A DNA stretch of 64,000 bases. Source: Panorpa germanica. Lineage: Eukaryota; Arthropoda; Insecta; Mecoptera; Panorpidae. Shown in pieces: positions 10,609-23,129 of this stretch. Under the pieces are notes generated by a model. That model was not told where the DNA came from. It did no database searches and worked only from the letters and a program-made list of their open reading frames with translations. The stretch spans positions 15,821,807-15,885,806 of the forward strand of contig OY783206.1 of assembly GCA_963678705.1 (NCBI GenBank), read 5' to 3'. The position numbers were made by a program, and so were the translations under genes. How positions within the stretch are numbered: position 1 is the stretch's first letter; the number at the start of each line of letters is the position of its first letter.

Positions 10609-12003
10609 TGTGACGTAGTTCTAGAACCCGTCCCGTTTTTGCGTCATCTTTTGTTGTTCTATATTACTTTTTCAATAATTTTTGTAATGTTACAATTCAT
10701 GATAATAACGCAACGTCCCACGTTTTGACAGGGCTGCTCCCTGGTAGCTTGAGTTAGCGGTATGAAGGGCCGGGGGACTCGAGAGTAATGGCAAGTCATG
10801 CAGTGAGCAAGAAGAAGTCGAGTAGTGTACGCCATGTGAGTGACTCAGGGCAAATAAACATAAAGAATGGTTTTATTAAGATAATTAAGAAAATATAATT
10901 AGAGCTATCTATGCGTTAACAATTGATTAAATTATTTTGTGTTTTACGGGTGAGATGAAAATTCTTCCGTAATATAATTTGTTTTTTGATAGTTGTTGTA
11001 TTTGATTAAACACCTTGGGCGTCATTTATATTAGAACTATAGAATTCATTGTTTAAAAAGGCGAGATCGTTATGCAGGTTAGTGACGGCCGCCATATTGT
11101 AATATAAATCTTGTTAATCCAGTAGATGATATTTAATATAAAGATTCTGTGTTAAGTGAATCTATATTTTAAGTTTAAGTTAGTTAGTAAGTTAGTAAGT
11201 TTACGGATATACATATGTCTCGTGTTATTTGGTTAAATTTCTAGGGATACAGATTTAAGAGTAAGTTGAAAATCAATGGATTTATTATACCTCAACTTAA
11301 TATAATATATGTCCGCTTAAGGTAATCTGTGGAATTCCCGACTAACGTAACCCGTGGATGACAATCGAGAGTCAAGAAAAATCATCCGATTCTGATTTAG
11401 TTACATCATTTTATTTTTTTCATATTGAAGGATTATTATTAATTGAATCTAAATGTTTTATTACTGGTCCATGATCGATCTTTAAGTAATTTTCGGTAAT
11501 CATTTGGTTTCACGGTCACCGCGTTGTATTACGCAGTTATTATATTTGCTTAAATATTTTTATGGATCTATATTTTTTTAAGCATCGATCAGACAAATTC
11601 TAATTCTTGGATTTAATCCATAATCAATTTTATTGTGATATGCTATAAGGTTACATAGATGTATTTGTGAATTGTTACGAATCAACTAATTGTTGCCATT
11701 GCTATAGCTATTGATATTTATATAATTTATTAGTTCTTTATTGTTATTTTACCAATCAAGCAATTTAATATAAATCTGAAAAGAAATTTTCTTCGAGTTT
11801 TTATTTTATGTTAACCAATTATTCTGATTTGTTTTACATTGATAAAATAATCATATGGGTCGATTTGATGGAGTCATAACTATTATTCATAATTTAGTCT
11901 ATGCTACAGCCCCCGATATATTTATACCTTATTTTGTTATTTTTAATCATTAGTAACGTCCCTCTCAACCCTGTATTTTGATACAGGGTTAAAGTACGTT
12001 ACA
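10609..12003. repeat. Solo LTR, probably Ty3/Gypsy (fossil)
   Basis: A 1,395-bp block starts TGTGACGTAG and ends TACGTTACA, an imperfect inverted pair, and is flanked by the 4-bp direct repeat GTAT (10605-10608 and 12004-12007). It interrupts a Helitron-like unit whose sequence resumes at 12004. No coding sequence lies inside, which fits a solo LTR left by recombination. A 10-bp-stem hairpin (AACCCTGTAT ... ATACAGGGTT, 11969-11992) lies near its right end. Four-base target duplications are usual for Gypsy elements. The family assignment is inference. Confidence 0.6.
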
Positions 12004-12929
12004 GTATTTAATAGCGTAATACACATGCAAAATTTCACCTTTCTTTCTTTTTCGAATACAAAGTTATACAGCAAAAAGGAGCCCACTTTTTTCCATTTTT
12101 TTCAAAATTACGGGTTTCCAGGACATTCAGGGAAAAATCCAAGGATGCAAAAGTCACAGAATTTTTTTCTCTACGAAATAGTAAATTATCTAAATCTTCT
12201 CTGGATCTATTTTCTAACCACCATACAAAATTCAGTACCAACCATATAGGAATACTAGCGCTTCGCCCCGTCGCAATGCGACGTGTATATAATAGTTGTG
12301 TTTAAGAATAAGTTATTTTCTAAATTACCTTATTAACTTATTGCAAAATATTATTTTTAAGTAATTTTTCTTAAATATATATTTTTTAAACTTATTTCGT
12401 TTTAATTCCATAATTTACCCAAATTAAGCACATTATTGAACAATGTCTAGTGCCCCGCCTCTAAACCCCTATCATCACCTCTTGGGTTTATAGCTATCTC
12501 TCACTCCCGCTCTTTTAATTTATTTCCTTCGTACCTCCGCCAGAGAGCACCCACTTACAGCACCTTGACACATGCTCAGCAGACCTGTATCACTCCTTCC
12601 CTGAGCATCGTCGGTCCTTATAGCACTTTCCCAGCGCTCCTTCCGCCCCCTGCGTACCGCTTTCTTACCAATTAATTTTCAAAATTAATACTTTACATAA
12701 TACATACTAAATTTTATACTTAGAAGTACGTTATTTTTAAATAATTGTTCGATGAGATAAATGCTTCTTATAATTTATTTTTACTCATTTCCCTGCACAC
12801 CTCTTTCCTAATCATCTCTAACCCCAGCGCCTTCTTTCCTTACCGTTCTAGCCCTTATTAATTACAAAGCTGTTCCTGCTCCCACTTCCCCAAATTTGCT
12901 CCGCTACTAAGGTTATTTTTTCCGCAATT

Positions 12930-15166
12930 ATGGAATTCATATATATATATCGCAATAATAGATTTTGTCTGCAAATAAATGAAGTTTGCATAAAGGGTAC
13001 TGTTATTGTTATTCCAATTGATCCAAAATATTTATTCTATTCCCCAAAAGATTTGAATGGTAGTTTCAATATTGTAGAATCAGCATATAAGACAATCGTC
13101 AAAAATCAACATAAAGAACTTTTAGTCGATTTCGATGAATCTGCTAGTGGTTCAATTGAAATAATGGAACTAAATTATCAATATAAAATAAATAAATTTA
13201 ACGTTTTTCATTATGTTGCAGTCTATCCAAAAACTTCAACACTCAAGAAAAATGAAAAGTCCGTTTCATTACCAGAAACTCCCAGACCACATGAAAATAT
13301 GATGGCTTCCTCCAGAAGCTGTAATAACCTTAGTGCTTTATTTGACTTAGAAGATATGGAGTTAAAACCTCTTAAAAGTGCAAAAAAATTAAATTTGAAT
13401 TTTTCTATTAGCGACAAAAAGCGAGAAAATTTCATTACACGATCCAAGATTACAAGAAGAAACTAGTAAACCCAAAAATATAAATAGTCTTCAAAATTGT
13501 GATATTAGTGAAATAAGCAGTAAAATATACAATAAAAAAATAGATAGTAAAATAAACGAGGAAATTCAATTTCCTCCTAGAAGTTCCTGCTGGTGATGCT
13601 GGTAAATTTAAAGTATCTAGTGATAAGAAAATTGAAAGTAAAAAAAAACAAAATATTATTAGAGAAGATAAGTTACTAAACAAGGTTTCTAAATTACATG
13701 AGAGTGAAGGCGCATGAGAGTGAAGTGACACAAGTGATAAAGAAAGAAAAGAAATTACATCCGAAGCTGCATTAGAAGGTCACAACTACAGGAAGGAGAA
13801 AAATGTAGAAAAAAGCGGACGAAATCAATTACTAATTATACGAAAACCGACAAAAAATTGACTGAGGTAAAAGTCAAAATTACGTCAATGCAAATGGATA
13901 ATAAAATACATAATAATGATTTGACAGCAAAATGTACAAATTTATCCAACAATATTTTCAGCAAAAGAAAATGAGGTTCTTAAATCTTTAGCTTTGAAAA
14001 CTGATCGATCGTTACAATACGGAACTGTTTTAATTGATAATAAAACAAAAAATAATAACTCACAGGACGGAAATATATCGTCGAAAGATAGACACATCAA
14101 ATTAGGAGAAAATGAAACAAAACAAAATTCGTTATTAAATAGAAATAATTTAAAAAAAATAATTATACAACATACAGATAATTATAGAAACCTTGTTCAT
14201 ACCATTAAAGTTAATACCATTGAAACCAAAAAGCCTTACACGATTGTTGAAGAGTCAATTCAAACTGTGCAACACTTGCAAATGCCAAAGACTACAAGCG
14301 GACGCATAAAAACAGTCGGTGTAAACATAAAACAGTTATTGACACCGTATAATGATCTACCAAAAGTAAAACCACAGCCTCCAAATTTCGCGCAAAAGAA
14401 AATTACTTCTAAGACAGCACAGTACTTGATCAATAAAAAAAACAATAAGAAAGTTTTTCAAGATAAAGTGGTAATATCTGTCACTTCAACACGCGAAATT
14501 CAATCTCTGATTGAAAACTCCAGTAAACAAACTGATACTGAAAAACTTTGCAGTCAATCATCAATACGAAAATATTCTCAATATCTTAGAAGATCACCAG
14601 AAGAAAAACGTAGAAATTATTCGCGAGGTCACACTCGAGAGTCTTCTAAATATGATCATCTGGCTACATATCGTGAAAGGAGTGCAAGTCGTTTAGTATC
14701 TACTAATAATAAAAGTCTAAAGAGATCATCGTCAACATCAAGATATGATGGAAGCTATAGAAGATCACCATCGTAATCACGAAACAAGTAATAAATAGAT
14801 CTATTAATTTAATTAAATTTTCTAAACTAACGAAAAGTAAAATAATTTTTTTTTTTTAGTTCAACCGGATCGGATTCTCATGCAGAAGAAGCTGAGGGCC
14901 AACGTTTCCGTGATTCAGTTTACAAACCAATGAAACGACCTGAAAACGAAACGCTGTGTTGTAATACTGCTTTCCCCAAGCCCTGTACCATATAGATGTA
15001 TTTATGATAATGAAAGGAAGCGGAAGGGGGTCTATGACGATTCATTCCCTCGACCATTTGTCAAAAGATATAAATATGACGATGAAGAGGAACGGAAGAC
15101 AATCTGTATTGGTAATATAAAGAGAGAATTCACGAAAGAAGAATATCAAAAGTTCTTTAAAATGTG
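12930..15166 (+). pseudogene. Decayed host-type gene with RS-rich region and RRM-like start, parent unknown
   Basis: I do not recognise the parent gene. Open stretches: 12930-13466 (178 residues, folded-looking start MEFIYIYRNNRFCLQINEV, then a polar region), shifted frames over 13466-13990, and 13994-14776 (260 residues, Lys/Asn/Ser-rich, ending in an arginine-serine tract around RRSPEEKRRNYSRG). A 73-bp GT-AG intron with a long pyrimidine tract fits at 14787-14859. The sequence after it encodes a charged segment and RKTICIGNIKREFTKEEYQKFF, which looks like the first strand and helix of an RRM. Several frameshifts and stops (near 13450, 13600, 13710, 13970, 14774, 14990) say it is not functional. 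The retained intron argues for a duplicated genomic fragment and not a retrocopy. RS plus RRM suggests an RNA-processing role for the parent. Confidence 0.5.
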
Positions 15167-15369
15167 AAGAGTAGTTTAGTCAGCAAAGCACTGTAGACAA
15201 AACGGGTAATTTCTTAATTATATTGTAGATTTCCTTAATTATATTTAGGTACGATTATCTGAAAGATCAACAGATATCTACAATATTTTTTTTATATTTA
15301 TTTACTTATTTGCCTTGACTTTCTTTCGTCATAGCCACCTTCAAACATTTTTTATACATCTTTTATAAT

Positions 15370-15906
15370 TTACAATTCAATTTTACAAATTTCTAAATAT
15401 TTTAATAAATCACTAATTAATTTCGAATCACTTAACAATAATTTAGTATTAACAGAAAAAGTTTTAATCACATCTAATATATCACTATTCAATTTTGATG
15501 TTTCTAAACTGTAATTTATGCATTCAAATATAATATGATCCAAAGTTCCTTCTTCACTACATTGACATCTATCGTCAGATTTAATATTAATTTTGTACAA
15601 GTGAGCTGGAGTTTTGCAATGATTACCTTTGATTCTGATTATAGTTGATATAATTTTGCGGGACTCATTCCTAAACCATCTCTTCTTACTTAAATTTGGA
15701 TGTAACATATAATAATCTCTTTCTTTTAACTGACTTTTGTTAATGAAATCTGTGTTTCTTAAATTGAAGTTTAATTTTTTGATTATATTAAAAATTTCAT
15801 ACGAAGGTAATTTCACTTTCTTCTTAATTTCTAAATTTATTGATTCCTTTGCCAATTTCTCCGCAATTTCGTTTCCTCTTATTCCACAATGTCCTGGTAT
15901 CCACAT
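15370..15906 (-). CDS. LINE C-terminal RNase H and zinc-knuckle segment
   Basis: A 178-residue frame with WIPGHCGIRGNEIAEKLAKE at the N-terminus, the C-terminal motif of RNase H domains in R1/I-type LINEs. A basic region and a Cys/His cluster (CQCSEEGTLDHIIFEC) follow, which in this group binds nucleic acid. It is the 3' end of the same LINE whose RT lies beyond the Gypsy insertion at 16999-23968. The frame upstream of 15906 is interrupted. Confidence 0.8.
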   Translation of the reverse strand: MWIPGHCGIRGNEIAEKLAKESINLEIKKKVKLPSYEIFNIIKKLNFNLRNTDFINKSQLKERDYYMLHPNLSKKRWFRNESRKIISTIIRIKGNHCKTPAHLYKINIKSDDRCQCSEEGTLDHIIFECINYSLETSKLNSDILDVIKTFSVNTKLLLSDSKLISDLLKYLEICKIEL

Positions 15907-18900
15907 ACATTTTATGGTATTATTTTAATTATTATATTGAAATACATCTCCTTAATTTTGCATGTCAAAATATCATTATTTGATTTGTTATCATTAAAAT
16001 TTAATTTTTTTAAAATACCTAAAGAAACCCGTTATTATTCTAATTTTATTATTGTTGATATTTTCATTAATTTCCAATGCTTTTATTAATGCTAATTTTT
16101 CACCAGTATAAGAGCAAACTTTGTTATTTAATTTAAATTTATAATATCTTAAATTTATGTGTTCATATATACCAAATCATGCTTAATTTCTTTCTAAATC
16201 AATGGATGCATCTGTATATATTATTTTTGTCAAATTTGTATTAAATTGATGCATTAGATTTAAAAAAATTTCATTATTTATCGCATTATTAAATGATGTT
16301 GATAATAATTTTGTGTATATATATATATATATCCATTGGTTTAAATAATGATTCAAAAGGAATATAGAATATATGAGATTTGGAATTTCTTTGTATATTT
16401 AGATCCTTTATTTTTATGTAACTATTTATTAAAATAGGTTTATTTTTTTAGGTCCAGTAAGAAGAGTTTTGAATATATGTAGATAATAATTTAATTTTAT
16501 CAATAATTTGGAATTTCGATAATGTTTCACATTTAACATAAAATTTATCACTAAGTAGTTAGTTTTTAAATTGTAATGGAAGTATATTAGATTCAGCCTA
16601 AAGTATATGAGTTGGAGTTAAAGTCATGCAACCTAATGCGATTCTTAAGCTTCTGTATTGTATTCTATCCAATTTTAATAATCTTGATTTAAAAGCTGTG
16701 AACTTCTAATTGCTTAATAAATTTGTAGTAAAAAAATAGAATGAGCTCCCCATTTACTTCCTGCTAGACTTCTTAATACATTTATTCCTCTGTTGTATTT
16801 ATGTATAATTTTATCAATTTCAAAGCTCCAAGTAGATTTGCAGTCAAACCAAATACCTAAAAATTTTGCTCTATTTGATATAATAATATTTTTGTTACTA
16901 TATATTATCCTCGGACTTGATATAATTTTGTGTCTAGTAAAAATGACAGCTTGAGATTTTTCTACTGAGATTTCTAATTCAATTTTGCCTAATATGTTTG
17001 TTAGGTTTTGCCGAACAGACTTATTGAATTTTCTTAAAGTTTGGTATTTCGTTTAGAGCTTGTAAGTTAGTTTAGTTTTCTATTGCAGGATAATAAAACA
17101 AATATTATTAATATACTTTAACTTTATTGATATATAAAAGTTCTACTAGAATTAGTGATTCACATTAAGTTATTAAAAGTAATTTAACCAACAATTAGTC
17201 TATCGATTATTCAGTGTTAATAGTTTGAAGGATAGACTGTGAATGATTTTCAGTACAAGATTCTCTTATTAGGAAACTTTAGTGCGTGAGACAAAACATA
17301 TCCTGATTTGTCACATCTAGGGTTTGTTATCTAAAGTTCCAAGGGTTGATTTAAAAGATACAGGCTCACACAACTAGCTGGGAATGTTTACATAAATCAG
17401 CTCTCACATATGAAATCAATAGACTAACTTGAACACTTGACTTATCAGTAGATAAGTGCTTTGGGAACTTAAACCTACACGTAATACTTTGCAGATTTAT
17501 TAGGGTACTCATAATATTGCAGATCTATTAGTATACTCATGTAAAAATCATACTCTTCTAGCTTTAAATATATCCAGGATATAACATTCCTCCCTTCAAG
17601 CTTGAAGAATATACTTTCACATGTTTTCTAATATAACATGTTACATGATAGTATGTTTAATGTGGCCTAGCCACATGGTTTCTGTAAAGAGTACAAGTGT
17701 TCATGAAAGTGGATGAAATAAACATATTCGTACATAAGGGTTTGTGCAAGTCTCTTAAGATTAAAAATAATTACATTATTTATTATATGAGATAGCTTAA
17801 AGATATATCAAAGTAACGTCACTATAATGATCTGTAAATAGACATTAAAGTAAAATAGTTATGATAATGTAAAATAGTAAGCATAACATTCATTGTTATA
17901 ACAGAAATAATATATAAAAATAATTAAACATAATAAAGTAGAATACAAAGTTTTAGGTCAATTGGAAATCAGTAAAATATTAATAGTGATTTACTAAATA
18001 AAGTTGATATAGTAATATAAAGATAGTAAGTATAAAGATGCATTATTACAATTATGATAATGTTTAACATATGAATAACATATTAAGATAAAATTCTAAA
18101 TCTTAATTAGTTAGGATTCTGCAAAATAATAATATTACTTAGAAACAAAATTACTATTTAATATTTATTAAAATTAAAGTTATTATTCGTTGAGTGAGAA
18201 TGAACATATTAAAAGTCCAAAGTTGAGTCTATTATACTCAACAATATCATCGTCCTCAGGTGTCTCACTATTCGAATGTCTTATTGTCCTGACAATACTT
18301 GATTGTCTTTTAACACAATAGGGTGAAAATATATTACTTATAGAAACACAATTTTTATTATTAGGTTCACCCAAATTATCGTTTAATTGCCCTTTTCAAA
18401 TTTTAGAGAACTTGCATTTTTCTTTATATAACAAAACACTATAATTATTATGACACAAATCACTGAGTTTCCTTTTTGATGTCATCTAGATTTCTAGTGG
18501 CGTCACTCAGGTCGTTTAGATTTGCGTGATGTAAATCCAGTGGGTCGATGCCTTCGACTTCCTTCTTGGTTAAATCTTCACAACAATCTATGTTTATTAT
18601 TGGAAGATTGTTTTGTTTTGTTATGTTTCTGGTTCAGGTGAAACAAAATAAGTATTTCTCTCCTCACTTATGTAAATGTATTGATAAGTAGGGATAATAA
18701 AGGATCAAACGTGGGGATGTTTAGTGGATATCGGAAAAGGATATTCCTGATATTGATTATATTCAAATACTTCGACTAAAGGTATTTCTAATACAAATAT
18801 AGCTCTCTTGCAAAGTATGAACTTTTATTATTTGTTGATGATTATGTAATTCCTCAACATTATGGGGCAACTTAACCTTGTCTAGTTGCATTGGAATTTT

Positions 18901-20203
18901 ATTTTAACTGTTTTTGCAAATCGGTTGAATTGATAGTACTACTGTGTAATATTTCGAGTATTGTGAATTCGTAAGAATAATTGTATAAAATAAGTAATAA
19001 TACTGTAGTCGAGAGTAGTAAAACAACAAAATTTTCAATTACCCAACTATAGAATATTCTTAGTTGAATATTTGAGTAAAACAGCAATAAATGAGAAACA
19101 TGTAATAATCCAGTCTATAGTAAATCAATCTATATAGAATATGGTAACACCGTGTCAGCATAATAACGATAATATCGTATTTATTTCAACTTATAATCTA
19201 TGAAATGTTTATGTGCAGGTGTAAATACAGAATTAGATATATACCCTGTATTTAATTTGGACTTTATTTAGTAAAGTATACATTTATTTATATAGCATTA
19301 TTTTAATATAAAGGTCATTCATGTTTGACATACTAAGATTAAATAGTGTTTTAGAATACTAGATTATATTTCTATTGCTTGTTAACGTAACACAAGATTA
19401 GGGATGAATGCTGCACATCTGTTTACTATTCTTATAGTAAGTTAGGGTCGAATGACATATGAAGATATATATGTCTATACGCATCTATGTATTAAGGGCT
19501 TACTAGGTCAACGTTCATTATGTGCGTTATTGTGGTTATTTTGGTCTTTTCTGATGCAATAATTTTAAATAATAACTTGAAACAAATAACACAATTGGAG
19601 CAAGTGACAAGATATAATTTATTTAATTTAAAATTTGTAAAGGAACAAATAGACAGAACGATAGAGTTCGATTAATTAAAAACACAAACAAAACTAATAA
19701 CTACTTTTTCTTATTCAATTTCTTGGTTTCCTATAAACCATTCATACCGATTTCCATTTTGGGCGATAACTCAATAATTTCATATACTTCATTTTTCAAT
19801 ACTTCATAGTATTAGCATAGTATTCAAATATCTGATAGTCAATAAATAACTCATAGCAAATCAAGAATACAATCGATACTCTTTAATTTCTAGCTAGCAC
19901 TCATATCAAATCTTTTTAAAATCATACAACTATATAGTCTATAACAACAATGCTACAATACTTTATGTTCAGAAAAAAAAATCATTTTAATAGCTCAACT
20001 ATGTTGCTCTTAAACAAAACTATCTTGACACCCTAGAATACGTTTACTGTTAAAATTATCCTTCCTATTTCCAAAATTTATTATTGTTACTTTATAAAAT
20101 GATACTTATGATCTATTCTAACATTTACATATTCTTATTCTATGCAACTTTAGTTCAATTAACAATCATCTTTATCCGATTTTTCTAGTTAAAATACTAT
20201 CTA

Positions 20204-21628
20204 TTATTCTCTAATGTCTAACGGCAAATTAATCTGATTGACGCTTACTACTAATGTTTCCTTGAACATCGTCTTAATTAGAATCATGAAATAAATGCTT
20301 AACTTAACAAGTGCGAAAATGCCTAAAATTAATCTTTTAAAATCACTTATCATTAATAAATCAATCAATTTACTCTGCAAATTATACTCTCCTTTTCTTA
20401 GAACAATAGCAATATTTTCTCTCTCAACATGTGTATTTTCTTCTAGGCTTAAGCTAATAGTCTTCGCAACTATTCTATCTGTTACAGATTCCTTTACACC
20501 TTTTACATTTTCTGCAATTCTCTTTTCATCAATAATTATTTCGCTTATAGTGCCCTCACTTAATAAAACTTTATCGTCGCGGCTAGAATCTATTTTTTCT
20601 AACTCTTTATCAATTATACTTTTGTGTATATTCTCACATAGTTTATCTAGAATATTAGAAATTAAAGGTAGCGAATATTCGTCTCCAACGGTAACCTCAT
20701 TTAATTTCCTATAATCAATAACCGGTGGCCATTTGGCTTTGCCTGATTTTTCTAATTTTTTTGGAACGACCCATACAGGTGAAGACCAAGGGCTATCTGA
20801 ATGTTGTATTATTTCTTGGGCTAGGAGTTTGTCAATTTGTGATTTTAATTCAGCACGATGGATTTGTGGATATCTATACGACTTTGTACATATGGGATTA
20901 TTATTAGTGACTGTTATTTTGTGCTTTATTTTATGTGTAAAGCTTGAATTATCACCTTCTAAGAAGAATATATCACTGTATTCGTGAATTAAACTTTGTG
21001 TTACTAAAAATTCTTTTTTATTTAAATGGTCTAACTGAACATTCAGTTTATCCATTCTTGAATTAAAATTATTTTCATAATTTCTAAAATTAAAGATTTC
21101 AAACATATTATCTAGTGACGGACTACTCAAATTTTCAATAGACGGACACGAATTTATATTGTTTAAATTATCTTGGTTTAAATAAGAATCAGGTTTTCCC
21201 TTTAAGTTAAAATTTTCAAACACTCCCTTATCCAATGTACTCAAATTATCAGTACCTGAACATGTGGTAGTATTGTTTGAATTAGTTATGTTAGGATTAA
21301 TGTCCTTATCATTAAAAATTTCAAACGAATCACTCAGCAATACCGATAACCTCAAATTATCAGGTTCCAGGTATACAGGTGTATCGTTTGTATTTATTAC
21401 TTTAGTTTTGAATTGATTATTTTCAATCTTTACTAAAGCATTAGGTATTATTATACCCTTATTATTATAGCGTTCCATATGATAATCGCCATTTATTTTA
21501 TTGATGTGAAATGTAACAATTTGTTCACATCTGGGAATTAATGTAATATTTGCTGATTCTTTAGTAATTAACCCTACTGGGTTATCCAAATTAAAAGACA
21601 AATTAAATTTTTTGTCCAATATTACCAT
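20204..21628 (-). CDS. Ty3/Gypsy pol start joined to a non-pol C-terminal region (fossil)
   Basis: 474 residues. An N-terminal linker is followed by the opening of Gypsy RT: HKITVTNNNPICTKSYRYP, SDSPWSSPVWVVPKK, VIDYRKLNEVTVGDEY. After about residue 335 the sequence no longer matches RT. It becomes helical and ends with a hydrophobic stretch (LILGIFALVKLSIYFMILI), more like an envelope-type protein of errantivirus-like elements. Only family and parts are stated, since this is a broken element. Confidence 0.7.
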   Translation of the reverse strand: MVILDKKFNLSFNLDNPVGLITKESANITLIPRCEQIVTFHINKINGDYHMERYNNKGIIIPNALVKIENNQFKTKVINTNDTPVYLEPDNLRLSVLLSDSFEIFNDKDINPNITNSNNTTTCSGTDNLSTLDKGVFENFNLKGKPDSYLNQDNLNNINSCPSIENLSSPSLDNMFEIFNFRNYENNFNSRMDKLNVQLDHLNKKEFLVTQSLIHEYSDIFFLEGDNSSFTHKIKHKITVTNNNPICTKSYRYPQIHRAELKSQIDKLLAQEIIQHSDSPWSSPVWVVPKKLEKSGKAKWPPVIDYRKLNEVTVGDEYSLPLISNILDKLCENIHKSIIDKELEKIDSSRDDKVLLSEGTISEIIIDEKRIAENVKGVKESVTDRIVAKTISLSLEENTHVERENIAIVLRKGEYNLQSKLIDLLMISDFKRLILGIFALVKLSIYFMILIKTMFKETLVVSVNQINLPLDIRE

Positions 21629-21981
21629 ACCAATATTTTCATTGGTAAGTCCACTTTAGCATGGATCTTATTTAAAAAGTCCATACCTAATAATACATCG
21701 TATTTTGAACTAAAATCACATATATAAAAGGTTATAGGTTCTTTAAATTCTGGTAGAGAAAGGTCGATTGACCTATTGACAACCCGAGTTGAATTCAATG
21801 CTATTAGGGTTACTTTTACTGTTCGTATGCTATTTAAATTCACACGTAAGGCAGTTAATAAACCATTATTGACTAGGGAGCATTTGCTGACTGTATCAAT
21901 TAAAAATTTAGCATTCCATTCTTTAATGTACAAATAAGGCAACTCATTATCGTTGTTTAGATTAACGTTGGAACTTAGCAT
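21622..21981 (-). CDS. Ty3/Gypsy protease region (fossil)
   Basis: 119 residues resembling a retroviral-type aspartic protease, with a FLIDT-type active-site region near residues 24-35 and YDVLLGMDFLNKIHAKVD near the C-terminus, typical of Gypsy protease ends. It lies between gag (22092-23129) and RT (from about 21600), the normal order. Confidence 0.7.
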   Translation of the reverse strand: MLSSNVNLNNDNELPYLYIKEWNAKFLIDTVSKCSLVNNGLLTALRVNLNSIRTVKVTLIALNSTRVVNRSIDLSLPEFKEPITFYICDFSSKYDVLLGMDFLNKIHAKVDLPMKILVW

Positions 21982-22091
21982 TTCAAATGTTATTTTCTTA
22001 TTGTTAGATTTTAAATTTCTACCCTTCTTAGATACTCTATTTGATTTTAGTTTGGTGGGATTATTAGTATATATATTTTTATTTAATGTTT

Positions 22092-23129
22092 CTAATTCAT
22101 TTGGGGAGGCTCCTGAGACAAGGAGTCTTCCTCCAGACAGTTTAAATGATGGCTGTCTTGAGACTTGTTACCTTTATTTATTTTTGCAAAACAGCTGTCT
22201 TCCAAGTGTCCTAATTTTCGACAAAAGGTACATATTTTGCTATTTCTGCTCTGACCAGAGGTGCTAGTATTATTGTTTACTAAATGAACACTATTTTGTG
22301 TGCCGTAACTATTACTATTGCCAATTCTCTGCCCAGTACTACCACCAATCCTACAATTATTTGTATGATGATTTGTTATTTTACAACGTTTGCAAAACAG
22401 TTTTGATTTTTTAATATTATCTTTAGACAAAGGGAAATTATCCTGAGATGCTGGGAAATTACTATTAATATGTTGGTGCAAAACGCTACGCGTATATATG
22501 ATATTTTCTTCGTCCAAAATATAATTCAACGCGTCCGGGATGGATAATGGATTTTTAATCCGGACATAGGTTCCTAGAGGTTCATTAAGACCGGCTAAGA
22601 ATGTTTTAAGTGCCGTGCTTTTTACGATACCGCGTTGTACTTGCTTAATAGCGTCGCAATTCTTAGTAGCTAAAATACTTTCGCAAACGGAAGATTGTTG
22701 AATTGAGTTGATTGTTGAGAGTGGAATTGCAAATTCACGAGGTGTTTCGTTTCTCTTTTGTGTAGAAATTACCAGATCTCTGTAATTCAAAGTCTTCAAA
22801 TTCTCAAAGTCTCTTTGATCTGAATAATTAATACTCAAATGATCGCGAATCTCTTGCCACGTATTTAAATATAGTGAATTTATATCGCTTTTAGCGTTTC
22901 CTTTTATTTTATTATTTATACTTTGCAAGATCAACTTGTTTTGGAAACAATCTATGTTATTTTCATCGTAAAATTCATCATATATCAAATCACATGCATT
23001 TAAAAATTGATTTAACTCGCTCTGCTTACCGTCATATTCAGGTATTGAGCTCAGGTATATAGGATTTAGGGTAGCGGTTTTTTGTTGGACTAATTCCGTA
23101 GAGGTAGTTGATGTTGTAGGAAGTGACAT
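22092..23129 (-). CDS. Ty3/Gypsy gag (fossil)
   Basis: 345 residues. The capsid-like region includes IPEYDGKQSELNQFLNACD, ILQSINNKIKGNAKSDI and INYSDQRDFENLKTLNYRD. The C-terminal part carries two zinc knuckles, CKRCKITNHHTNNCR and CTFCRKLGHLEDSCF. It belongs to the element at 16999-23968 and starts about 365 bases inside its 5' LTR. In the family it builds the intracellular particle and binds genomic RNA. Confidence 0.85.
   Translation of the reverse strand: MSLPTTSTTSTELVQQKTATLNPIYLSSIPEYDGKQSELNQFLNACDLIYDEFYDENNIDCFQNKLILQSINNKIKGNAKSDINSLYLNTWQEIRDHLSINYSDQRDFENLKTLNYRDLVISTQKRNETPREFAIPLSTINSIQQSSVCESILATKNCDAIKQVQRGIVKSTALKTFLAGLNEPLGTYVRIKNPLSIPDALNYILDEENIIYTRSVLHQHINSNFPASQDNFPLSKDNIKKSKLFCKRCKITNHHTNNCRIGGSTGQRIGNSNSYGTQNSVHLVNNNTSTSGQSRNSKICTFCRKLGHLEDSCFAKINKGNKSQDSHHLNCLEEDSLSQEPPQMN

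Larger units (their letters stand above)
8691..12905 (-). repeat. Tandem array of Helitron-like (non-autonomous) units
   Basis: Near-identical termini occur at about 8697, 8881, 9656 and 12256. Each has a short hairpin (GTCGC-AA-GCGAC or CGTCGC-AAT-GCGACG) a few bases inside the end. On the minus strand the units at 8881 and 12256 end hairpin, ~11 bases, CTAG, then host T, which matches the Helitron 3' rule (CTRR before T). Internal sequence (TTACCAAGGTTAGCC, ACGGGTTTCCAGG) repeats at an offset of about 774 bp between the units at 8881-9655 and 9656-10533. A third unit (about 10534-12251) holds a solo LTR. No Rep/helicase gene is present, so these are non-autonomous. The end at 28681 is the same family on the plus strand. 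Confidence 0.6.

Noticed and set aside
20295-20987. Plus-strand frames opposite the Gypsy pol region
   Set aside because: Shadows of the minus-strand element frame.
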